From: Carya illinoinensis
Taxonomy: Eukaryota > Streptophyta > Magnoliopsida > Fagales > Juglandaceae
NCBI RefSeq assembly: GCF_018687715.1
Contig: NC_056753.1
Span: forward strand, 27,839,445 to 27,903,444
Direction of reading: 5' to 3'
DNA: 64,000 nucleotides
The notes under the pieces were generated by a model. It worked only from the letters and a program-made list of their open reading frames with translations. It had not been told where the DNA came from and ran no database searches. Positions within the stretch are counted from its first letter, which is position 1; each line of letters opens with the position of its first letter. Of this stretch, positions 35,035 to 45,681 are shown piece by piece. The position numbers were made by a program, and so were the translations under genes.

Positions 35035-38000
35035 CTAATTAAATGGCTCTTGGGGATTTTGTCCACTTCTTGATACTTGGTGTCCTGGCAACCCCCTCTC
35101 TTGCCGGGGACCAGGCCGATAGAAACCATTTCCTCTTGGTTTGTTGTAGTCCCGGTCAACCCCTTCATAACCACTTCCCCTACCAAAATTCCGAGATCCA
35201 AAACGCCCCCTGGGTGCCTCTGCTTGGTAGCTAACCCTGCCCCTGCCCCTCCCTGTTCATAACAGTGTCCAATTAACTGATATATTTAGAAATAGTGATT
35301 TGCTGAGAGCAACAAGGCAAGAATATCTTTTTTATTAGTGATTATAATTTATACATGCTATGATTAATTTCAAAAATTCTCTTTTTTTTTTATCTTTTTA
35401 TTAGTAACAAAGTACGAATATTTCAAATGTTATTATTTCAGGCTATTATAAATTTACCAAAAGCATAGCTCAAATGTTTCTTTTTAAAAAGAAAAAGTAA
35501 CAAAGCTTGAATATTTCTAAATTACGTTCTAAAGGCTAGGTGAGATACAATCATCAAGACAGTTACACTATGATGCAGAAAAGCATAATGAGTTTTGCTA
35601 CATACAATCACTTTTGCATACTCATTGTGCAGTCTACTGATGAAACTGGGCAAAACAGTTATTTTATTAAAAAAAAAAAAAAAACAGTAAAGCAACCAAT
35701 CACTTTAGCGGAGTGCGCAAGGAGCACACAAAATTGACCGCACATATAATTTTTTATTAAACTAATGATTGTAGATGGTGTATGGGATGTTACATAGGCT
35801 CTGCCTATTTTCATGCACTTCAATAAAATTTACTTCTTACTTATCAAAAAAATAAAAAAGATGGTGTATAGGATGTCACATTCCTTGAGAGGTAGAAATT
35901 ATTGCTCTTTATAATAACTCTAATGAGGCTCCAATTAAACAATTGACTAATTCTTTTGGAGTATGGGCCTAGATATGGCTTGGGCCTTACTTGGGGTGTT
36001 ACAATCTCATCCGACCTAGGTGGTATATCTTGTATATGTCCTATGTACTCGAGCTTCACCTAAACATTCATCCTTCATAATATTTTTACTTATAAAAAAG
36101 AAAAGTCACACCCAAAGATCACTTGTGATCCACAGAAACTTTTTAGTAAGTTTCAAGAATCAAAGTAAAATTTAAATAGCATGCCCCACCCCAAACCACA
36201 AAAAAAGAAACTAAATCCTGCAGGTGATGCCAGACACCTCAGGTTTCATCTCATCAAATCTATAGCTCACCATCAGGAATGTAGTATTGACGCAATGGTT
36301 CATAAATGAAAGGATTTGGGGCCATTTTCTGACATAAGTAATAGAAGACAACAAAATACATACTTGTTCCCCGAGATGGAATATTGCTGTTTGGTCTCCG
36401 CTCTTCAATGTATACTTGTCGTCCAGCAATGTGAACAGAACCCGCCTACAGACATAAATCAAATAGACTTTAACACAACCAAAAAAAATAAAAAATAAAC
36501 AAATTCAACAAAATTATGGAAATTCCTTATTTTTACAAGTAATAAGATGCATTAAAAAAAGGAACAAAAAAGGGAAATCCCCAAAAACAAAACATCTTTA
36601 CCTGAAAAATAAAGAATTTTAATCTGAGAAATTAAGGATCTTGATATACATTAGATTAATGAATTTTGGAAGTTAAAGAAGCTCAAAATATATATATATA
36701 TATAAAATATCTGAAAGCTGATGCAAATAGAGAATTGGAACATCGTCGACCAAGTTGAGAACATGGCAGAAGTATGCTCACTTCAGAAGATAAATTTAAA
36801 GTTTTTTTCATGTATAGTATATGAATTCGTGATAAATAAAAAGTATTATTTATCACAGATTCTCTAAAATTATCCAGACCTTGACAGCATTCTGAACACC
36901 AGTCATATCTTCAAATTCAACAAAGGCATAGCAAACACCAACATCCTGCACATAATAAAAAATTTGCTTCATATTATTGATGCTTGTAGGCAATAAAACA
37001 GCTGATAAAGATGCAAAGGGGATGAACCTTGCGACTTCTTATGACCACACCCTCATCACTGAGTTTACCAAAATTCTTGAATTCCTCCTCCACTTCAGAA
37101 GCAGATACAGAAGGTGGCAAGTTTCTCACATAAACAGACTTGATTTCGTCTACAAATATCCCCACATAAAATCAAATGAATCTCCAAAAAAAATTTTTTT
37201 TTTTATATATAAATGCTGCAAAAATATCACTGAAGGCAATGGCAAACAGATGAGGTCTTATCCAATTTCGCAAGGAAGGAACTTAGAATAATAATAAGAA
37301 AATCTTAGAAGTGCATTTGGAAAAGTAAGGTGCCGCCTAAGATTTGCTTTATTTGGATGGACTGCATCTCTTGGGAAAATTTTGACTATGGACAATTTGA
37401 GAAAGCGTGATCTTGGAATAATGGATTGGTGTTATGTGTGTAAGAAGAGTGGGGAGTCGGTAGATCACCTTTTACTTCACTGTGAGGTGGAAAGGATGTT
37501 ATGGGTGAAGATCATTAATAGAACAGCTATTGCAAGGGTGATGCCCAAAGGGTGGTTAATTAGTCTGCACGTTGGTAAAGGAGTAGGGTCAATTCACATA
37601 TTGAGAACGTATGGGAGAATGATTCCTCTATGTATCATGTGGTGTCTATGGATTGAAAGGAATGGTTGAAGCTTTGAAGATAACTAGATAAGGAATGTTC
37701 TCCAGATGAGCTTAGAAGTTTCTTCTTCCATACTTCATTTCTTTAAGCCTTAGCTCGTGTTTTTAATGGAGCCTGCTCAAATGATTTTCTTTTACCACTT
37801 TCTAGCTCCTAATTTGTAACTAGGTGTATGTTATTTGTATACTTTGTGATACCCCATATGATAAGGATAATGATAAGTAGTGTATGGGATCCCACATTAC
37901 TTGGGAAAAAGAAGTTATTACTATTTATAAGGTTCCAATAGGACTCTAATTGTATCATTGACTAGTCATTTTGAAATATAAGCCATATGATTTGGGCCTT

Positions 38001-41000
38001 CCATTGGGGTGTTACAAATGGTATCAGAGCCTATCCAAACCAGAAATGTGAGACTTGAGCCGTGCCACCTACAATGGACTAGCCCGACGAGTACGTCAAG
38101 AATTTAAGAGGGGGAAATTGTGATACCTTATATGATAAGGATAAGGGTAGATGATGTATATGATCCCGCATTGCTTGGGAATGAGAAATTCTTGCTTTTT
38201 ATAAGGTTCCAATGGGACTCCAATTGCATCATTGACTAGTCATTTTGGAATATAGGTCATGTGGTTTAGGCCTTCCGTTGGAGCGTTACATACAACCTGT
38301 GTACTTGGGCTAAGCCTATTTACTAGTTTTAATAAAATGTTATTTTACTTATTAAAAAATAAGAAAATCTGATACTCTTATGCTGTAACAGAAATGCATA
38401 ATAGGAGTATTAGAAAGCATACCTTCATCTTCCACCGTGGGTACCTCCTCTGGCACCTCTGCTACAAACCTTTCAAATGTATTTGTTGACGCAATTGATT
38501 GCTGAGTGGTGGGCTGTGATGCATGATCCCACTCTGAAGGAAGAGGTGCACTTTTGTTAGCAGAAGGCTGTGAAGCAACTATTTGTGTGGGTTGACCCTT
38601 GGCTACTAGTAACTTCAAAAAAAAAAAAAAAACAATCAGTCCCATGTAGAAATGGATCCACATAATGAGTGCTAAATATATTTAGTACATACAATAGAAG
38701 CATAAGTGTGCTTTTGGGGCTCTCCAACAGGTTCCTCGACTGCAGAAGGCAGTTGGCCTTGGTCTACAGCATTTAGAGTATTCTGAAGTAAACCATTTGA
38801 CTCTTCCACAGCAATGTTCTCCAGAATGTCTTCAGAATCAGGGACTTGCTGCAATCGTTGCTTTGCAAAACTATAATTGTCAACTATACCATTTTCTTTT
38901 ACTTCTGTAGGAGCCACAAACTCTCTTGCCTGGACTTCGCCACCAAGCAAATAATTGGACACTGCCACAACCATCATTTTAATTCACTCAATTATTGGAT
39001 GGAGAAAAATTTTCTAGTATCTCTACAAATGAAGGTTACCAAAGCTGTTCCTTATCAGATATTGGTCATGCATACACAATTTTATATTGAGCTGCAGCCA
39101 GAAATTTTACAATTTATGACCAAAAAGTAAAAACTACAAGAAGCAGTATAAGCCTCATTGCTAATCATATCTGGCACATCAAGAACAACAGAATTCATGG
39201 GAACATCACTTTTCTCGGCCTTCGAGTTTTAGTGAGAGAAGCTCCATCCTCTCTCTAGGAAAAAGAAACCAGGTAACCGTCCGAGGGAGGTGGAGCTTCG
39301 GCTCCTCCCTCCCTCCTCCCAACCGTTTCTGTGTTTTCTTTTCTGTTTTCGATGTTTGTTTTCCTGAAATAAGATCGGCTCCGGAGGCTTCCACCAGAGG
39401 CCGTGACCCGAGATCTTTTCTTCTTTTTTACACCCAGTTGGGCGGAGAGATTTTCTGTTGGGGGGGAGGTTCTCGGTTGCGGCTTTGGGCGAGATCCCTG
39501 ACTATTTTGTATAGTCTTCTGTGGGATGTTCCTCAAAGGGTTACGGCGTGAGTTTGAATCGGGTGTCTTGCTCCTGGATTGATGGTTTTGCTTGTTGGCT
39601 CGGGGTGCTCCTCGCGGGGTTAAGGATCTCTGTTTTACCATGGAAAACAGAGGGTGGTTTCGGGGTGCAAGCCGTGCTGCATGGAGGTTTCAAAGGGGTT
39701 GGGGTGGAGGCCGGAAGCTTCTCATGGTGTTTTCTCTTCTGGTTGGTGGCGGAAATCAGGTGTCACAGTGTTGATGGTTTTCGTTTCTTCGTTATTTTTG
39801 TTTTGATTGTTAGATCTGGTTAGTTCTGGTGTTTTGACTGGGGTTGGGAATAAGCCTTGGGTGGCTCTGTGTCCGCTTAGTCTAGGTTTGGTTTTCGTCC
39901 TTGTGTGGCTTTGGTTATGGCCCTGTGTCCGTTTGATCTAGCCGTAGTGATTGTGGCCGGGCGACGGAGACGGTGGTGTAATCCGTGAGCAGGGAGTAAG
40001 TTGCATTCTCCATGGAGCGGCCAAACCTTTCTGTCGAAGCCTATAGGGATGAAGAGCTGAGCAGGGGCCGGACGGGGGAAGGATGCAGAGGCTCGTGGGG
40101 AGGAAGATGGGTGGCGGCGGCTTGTGTTTGAGTTGAAACCCTAATCGGGTTGGGCCCCCATGGCCCTATGGGCCGGATTGTTATCTTGGGCAGGACCTGT
40201 AGTTCAGGCTGGGCTATGGGCCGGTTTTTTAACTTGGGCAGGGCCTGTAGTTTCAGACTGGGCTTTTTGTTTTACCAACCCTTAGTTTTTTTTGTAGTAA
40301 ATCTGCTTAGTTTTTTATAAATAATAAAATAGGCTTATATCCCACTCCTCTTTGGAGGAATGTGGGTGTTAGTCCTACTCCTCTTTTGGAGGAAGGTAGG
40401 TGTTAGTACTCTTCCTCCTTGGGAGGAGAGAGTTTGGTTATTCTCCTCCTCCTTGGGAGGATGGAGCGGGTGTGTATCTCCCTTCTTCGGAAGGAAGGTT
40501 TGTTTCAGCTCTGGTTTTGGCAGAGCGCCTTCTCTTTTGACTTTCTGTCAGGGGAGAAGGTGTAGAAGTTTAGACAATGTCCGTCACAAAGAAATTTGTT
40601 GACGGGGAAGCTCCTGAGCAGTTGCGTTAGTTGACTTATAGTCGGATCTCCTGTATTGATAAGTCACAGTTGTAACTTCGATTATTAATGAATGCAGATG
40701 CATTTTTCCCTTCAAAAAAAAAAAAAAAAGAACAACAGAATTCATGGTGTTTCATTATCAAATTTGTTTAAGCATAAAAGCAAGCTCAACATGTATACCT
40801 ACAGAGATTCCATACAATCATTTTTCTGGTAAAATCAAAAACTTCTTTCCCTTATCAATTAACTGAACCACAGGATTGTGATCATTACAACCTAAGACGA
40901 TGAGAACCCTTCCTCCCCAAAAATTAGGTAGAGCAACCATTACCTGGATCTGAAATAGCAGCAGGAGCATTTAATTTGGAATCAAGTTTGCTCTGGGCTA

Positions 41001-42393
41001 ACAACACTGCTGAATGGTGGTGAATTGGTTCATCATCAACAAAGTGAAAAATGTCATTAAGCACAAAATAGCCTTTTTCCTGAGGCGCAAGGAAAAACGT
41101 CTGCACGAAGTTCCTCTTTCCGCTGAAATCCTTAATTTGCACTGAACCTGAAACCATCACAAGAACACCTCCATTCCAAGATTCCAGAGAATTTGCCGTC
41201 TTGATTTCAATTCCAGTATAACCAAGTGACATAGCAAGTGCATGGATTTGCTGCCAAAAGAAATAAAATTAGGCAACGTAGAATAAGAGTTCTATTAATT
41301 GTTCATCCATAAATGATACAGAAAACAAACAGGGGGTATCAGAACAGAGAAATAGAATCATGGGAGAATATATCCCCCCCCTTTTTTTGTAAGTGAATAT
41401 AGCCCATTAATATGGAACTGTTATTAAATCAGTAAAACACCAGTGGCAGTAAAAACTATCAGCTACAAAGTCATGTAAAAACTAGTACCATTTAAGACCA
41501 CAGCTTCCAGGAAATTTCAGTACTAACTAATCATTATGATGAATCAATTACTTCAGGAATGAAAGTTGCTACATGAGTACATGGCACATTTTAATACAGC
41601 CAAACAAAGGCTCATTAAAAATTAGCAATTTTGTCCCTCTATTAGCTGGATGCCTGGACCAAACGATAAAACAGGAATTGAGGCGTGTGGTCGTGACATA
41701 CTATTCTATTTTTCATTGCATGACATATTGCTGCCACTAAATGTCCAGAGTTTTCTCGATATTTATATAACCAATGCATTCACCATTGTAAAAGAAAAAA
41801 AAATGGTTGGATCAAACATTTGTAGAGTTCATCTCCATAATGCCAACTCCAGGCACCTCAACAGATTAATCGATACCACGTAAAGGGACAACATACCTGC
41901 ATTGGACGTTATCACTGATTTTGAATAAAAATCATGTAATATACCAGTAAATCTAAAACTCATTTAAAATCGAAAAAAAAAAAAGATTATAGTTAAATAC
42001 AAACAACCCAGTAATACCAGCTACATCATATTTCATTCTAAAACAAGAAAGAAAATATAAACGCAAAATATAATTAGGAAAAAGAAAAAAAGAGAGCGAG
42101 AAAAGAGAACAGGAAGGTATACAAGCATTGCAGTAGCGGTCTCGCGTGTGTTGCCATCGATACGAAGCATGGTACTGGACTCGGAATAGAACTGGTATAC
42201 AAAGTCGGGTTGGTGCTGCAAAACATGGTAGTACTGCCCCACAAAATAAGTCCCCACCTGACCCATTTACCACCGCCATTAGAGAGAGAAGATTAAAACC
42301 CACACACACACACACACACACAGAAGGCTAAGAGATAGCAGAGAGAGCAGGTACCTGATTAGCAGTGACCGGAATGGTAAACGGCGAGGCCAT
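35035..42393 (-). CDS. G3BP: G3BP-like protein: NTF2-like domain plus RRM
   Basis: Ras-GAP SH3-binding-protein-like RNA-binding protein, a cytoplasmic stress-granule component in the family. Nine exons on the minus strand: 42393-42355, 42257-42123, 41250-40944, 38961-38693, 38612-38423, 37149-37028, 36945-36880, 36445-36364, 35252-35035. All phases join (1428 nt, 475 residues). The N-terminus MASPFTIPVTANQ leads into an NTF2-like fold (VGTYFVGQYYHVLQHQPDFV; ending YFVLNDIFHFVDDE). A Glu/Pro/Gln-rich linker follows. The RRM has RNP2 VYVRNL at 319-324 and RNP1 VCYAFVEF at 358-365. The C-terminus is Arg/Gly-rich (RRGRGRVSYQ, GRFGSRNFGRGSGY). Introns carry a LINE with a TRIM, a 1.5-kb retroposon and a TRIM LTR, but the exons are undamaged. 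The donor at 36363 (exon ending ggaacaa) is the least certain junction. Confidence 0.92.
35762..36003 (+). mobile_element. Degraded TRIM-type LTR in G3BP intron 8
   Basis: Follows the LTR of the element at 37845 in order: aatgat..tagatggtgtatgggat, ttattgctctttataa, ctccaattaaacaattgact, gggcctta-ttggggtgttaca. It is interrupted by a LINE tail (35796-35858). No partner LTR or primer-binding site follows, and the left end is lost. Confidence 0.7.
35796..35858 (+). mobile_element. 63-bp LINE tail with 23-bp target duplication
   Basis: Only the last bases of a LINE (tcaataaaatttacttctta, then cttatc and an A-rich tail). It is flanked by duplications at 35773-35795 and 35859-35881 that agree at 21 of 23 positions (both begin agatggtgtat). 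Confidence 0.85.
37306..38357 (+). mobile_element. 5'-truncated LINE in G3BP intron 5, host of a TRIM
   Basis: Encodes the zinc-binding C-terminal region of LINE ORF2: [32 protein letters not shown] and MIPLCIMWCLWIERNG (37382-37669). The 3' UTR ends taataaaatgttattttac with an A-tail. It is bounded by an exact 13-bp duplication aataagaaaatct at 37293-37305 and 38358-38370. Antisense to the host gene. Confidence 0.9.
37845..38290 (+). mobile_element. TRIM element (446 bp), two 172-bp LTRs
   Basis: Two direct repeats of equal length, 37845-38016 and 38119-38290, both starting TGTGATACC and ending TTACA, with scattered substitutions. Between them lie only 102 bp. These hold a primer-binding site tggtatcagagc (38019-38030, complementary to the 3' end of initiator methionine tRNA) two bases after LTR1, and a purine tract aagagggggaaat (38106-38118) touching LTR2. 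That is a complete terminal-repeat retrotransposon in miniature with no coding capacity. Flanks tactt/tacaa are a poor target duplication. Confidence 0.9.
39201..40727 (+). mobile_element. 1.5-kb non-coding retroposon with perfect 20-bp target duplication
   Basis: Flanked by aagaacaacagaattcatgg at 39181-39200 and 40728-40747, with an A-tail at 40714-40727, so it arrived by target-primed reverse transcription. It is GC-richer than its surroundings. It has no reverse transcriptase or other long frame that I recognise; the short frames in it (up to about 128 residues on either strand) look like chance. The 3' part holds a tandem array of small hairpins (40344-40500). Its tail (gattattaatgaatgcagat before the A-run) differs from the LINE tails elsewhere in the window. 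It lies in G3BP intron 3, antisense to the gene. It could be a deleted LINE (5' UTR plus 3' UTR), a non-autonomous retroposon or a processed non-coding transcript. Confidence 0.8.
40344..40500 (+). repeat. Tandem array of ~34-bp hairpin units
   Basis: Four to five units starting near 40344, 40377, 40411, 40446 and 40480. Each opens with a small palindrome of the form CTCCTC-TTT-GGAGGA (variants ctcctccttgggagga and cttcttcggaagg), followed by a GT-rich spacer. The stem is kept while its bases change between units. Confidence 0.75.
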
Positions 42394-45300
42394 TTTCGAA
42401 ACCCCCAAAAACCCTAAATGAGAAAAAGAAGCAGCTTCCGAATCGGAACCCTAGAAGAAGAAGATCCAATGCCCCCTCGCCCCTGAAGATCTGAAACACA
42501 CACACCACCACAGAACAAAACCTTACATGGTATTCTAAGATTGGCAAACAGAGCACGTACAGAAATACAATATCAGTCAAAACAAACATAGAGATCTGAG
42601 AGATGGCTGTGCTTTAGAGAGAGATAGAGAAGATTACCTTGAGAGAGAGTGAAAGATATTAGGGAGGATTTTTCTCTCCAGGGGTTGTGCTTTTTGTGCT
42701 TTTGCTGGGTTTTGTTGTTTGTGTTATTGTATCCATCTGTACGCACGCCATTTACTTCTTTTCTTTTTTTGACTTTTTTTATTTTTTTATTTTATTTATT
42801 ATAAAGTCTCTTGCTTAATTTCTTTTTCCGGTAAGTTTTTGTTTATAACTTTGACTCCTCTACTGACTACACTAATCATATTATGTTATTTAAATATTAA
42901 TATATATATATATATATATAAATAACTTTTATTAAATAATAAATAAAGAGTAGTGCTAGGTTGCCACCTAGCAATAACTCGGCGTGCCGCCTAGCACAAA
43001 TGTGATTGTTTATTTTTTATTTTTTATATTCTTTACATTTTTAAATATTTATAAAAAAAATTAAAAAATATATTAATATATTAAAAGTCATTTTCTTAAT
43101 TATTAAATATAAAAAATTAATACATAAGCGATCAAAATGAAGCAACATATTAACATTTTCTATGATGAGTATAAAATGCATTTTTTTTATTTTTTATGTT
43201 TTTTAAATATTTTAAAATCATTTTAAATATTTAAAAAAACCACAAATTCATTTAAAAACACTACTTAAAAACAATTAAAAATTAAAAATTGAAAAATTTT
43301 AAAAGATTACTCATCAAATATATTTTCCTAAATAAAAGGGTTAAGTAATTTGGTACACTTATTTAGGCAATAATCATAAAACAATATGGATGCAGAAAAT
43401 AAAGTCAATCTCTTTAGCAATTTTTTAGGGTATATGAGAATAAGGAAAATATTCTTTTATAAAATTAGAAGATTATTCTATTCGAATTTAGTAATGCGTT
43501 TAGGTATATCCAAAAAAAAGACAGAATTTTGGATGATTTTGATCAAAAGCGAAATCATTGTTTTGGGTGAAAGAAATTTTTATGGAGTTGCGTCACAAAT
43601 CCATGCTTTTTCCCAACAATCGTGCACCATAAATGTTGAATCAGCGTACCACTTTTTGCATAAGCATTGACGAACGTTCCACAAATACTAGCATGCATTA
43701 CTGTGTCTGCTTTGCCAACAACAACGTGACAGAATGCCCAAAAAACAGCAAACAACATTGGACACAAACACTAACCATTGATCATTAGTTTCTTGGGTTT
43801 TTTCATTGCTTGTTTGAACTTTGAAAAGTTATATCTTCATTAATCATGGGGCCTAACCAAATTGGGTGTTTAATTTAGAAATTAATCTCTTATCATTCCA
43901 CGAAGATGGTAGAAAGATAATGAATCCTACCAATCTTTGCAAAAAAAAGTGTTACCACTCCTTTCCATATGAACTGCTTTTTGTACGCATGTAATTTGTG
44001 ATGAATACAAGATTATTGGAAGTTGGATGTGACATCAATTTTTTTTTTTAATGTCGAAGAACCTCTTCAGGGGAAGGCTCTTAGGACTCATCCCAACAGA
44101 GCAAATTTCGATCCCATGTACCACACCCTTAAAAGTTTTCATATACAGAATTGGTTAAATCACTGACTTTTTACCATAAAGTGTGATCCCGAATGATAGT
44201 TTGCACCTTAGACTTTGAAGAGAGTGATACTCCAAAACCAAGACATTCATCACTTGGGCCACCTGTTAAAATTTGGAAGTGACATCATTTTTATTGCAAT
44301 TTTTTTTTTTCAATTTTTACTAATTTGCAAGCCTATCGTATTAGCCATGACAAACGTTGTTTGTAAGTAGCAGAAGTCCTCGGCTGCACTATAAAATTAA
44401 GGATGAACTGTTGTTATACACGTTTAGGTTTCTTGTCAATTCCGACAACGGTCATAACAAATTTGAACGAGTTTTCTCCCAGATGTGACAAAATTCCAAG
44501 CATAATCATTATTTTTTGTGAATGAATTAGTCAGGTGAGCCCCATTTTCCCCGACAACTGTAACCCAATTCGTATTAGCAAACGACTTTGGCACGACATT
44601 CTTAGACTTTCATGACCATGTGTTATTACTAACACATTTGTGTCTGCTGCTTGCATAACAACATAAAAAGCCACTATAATCACACAAAACTGACATATTT
44701 CGGCTGGCTGAGTGGTGTGTCCTCGCTTGTTAGAAAGATAACCGGAGATACCTCCCAAAATAAATGAAGATTTATTAGTGAAATGACTTGGCTTGGCTCA
44801 TTGTTGCGAAAATAAGATCAACTCCATTTGACACGGAGATGGGGCATACGCATCATGACTGCATTATTATGGGGTAATAATGCAGTCATGATGCGCATTC
44901 CCGAAGATCAAAACCTGCATATTTATGCTATATTCCTGCTACTGTAATGCAAGCATAAGCACAGAAACTTCAATATATGAGTGTAGATCCAGTTATGTTT
45001 TGTCAACCATTCATAGAGTACCAATCGACTATCTGATTCAGAACTCAAACCTCTTACACTAGAGTATGTACGATCTAACAATGCTTCATGGCAAAATTAA
45101 GACGTAGAAAGAAAGAAGGAAAATCAGACAGTACTGAAGTAGTCAATAGGAGCATTTTCGAGAAAAGCCAACGTTGACAATGTTAGGCAGCAGCTCTATT
45201 TGTTTAGGAAAAGATTTCCTCCTTGCTTCCATTCAAGCTAACATATGCTTATTCGTACGTAGACTTAGCTTTGTGAATGAAACCCATGTAAAATCAAGCA

Positions 45301-45681
45301 GATACGTTTAACAATTCTTAATGTTTAGAGAGATGGCACAATAATAAGTGAAAATAGGCCCCTCATACTAATTACTATAATAAGATTTCCAATTTCTTAG
45401 ATACAATACTTGTTTGGCCTTGATTTTAGGCCTTGAATGCTTATGCAGTTGTTGATATACAGCCTCATCTGTCATGCATGAGTCGATGATAATGATACTT
45501 CTTAGCATTTTTTATCAGCTATGCAGAACGTGATCACGGTTAGCATTAGCACAAACCATCATTTGATTTCACAATCACAGATTCTGATAGCCAAATAGCA
45601 CATCCTTCTCATTTCTTGAGCACCACTGGACTTGAAAGTTTGATCATTAACCTACCTTTAGTTAATACCCTGCTGTTCATC
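42394..45681. other. Intergenic region upstream of the G3BP-like gene
   Basis: 42394-42700 is the presumed 5' UTR and promoter of the minus-strand G3BP-like gene (AG-rich leader). Further on it is AT-rich with an AT tract (42899-42921), a (CA)n tract just downstream in the first intron (42299-42321), a degraded element near 44050-44290 and a perfect hairpin at 44849-44895. No gene recognised. The last 300 bp before 45682 is likely the 3' UTR of the next gene. Confidence 0.5.
44849..44895. repeat. Perfect 21-bp inverted repeat with 5-nt loop
   Basis: Arms cgcatcatgactgcattatta (44849-44869) and its exact reverse complement (44875-44895) flank the loop tgggg. No mismatches. Confidence 0.95.

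Noticed and set aside
37845..38290. Interpretation as a simple tandem duplication
   Set aside because: The primer-binding site and purine tract sit exactly at the inner repeat borders, which fits an LTR element better.
39255..39641. 128-residue minus-strand frame in the retroposon
   Set aside because: Arg/Pro/Ser-rich composition typical of chance frames in GC-rich DNA; opposite the direction of the A-tail.
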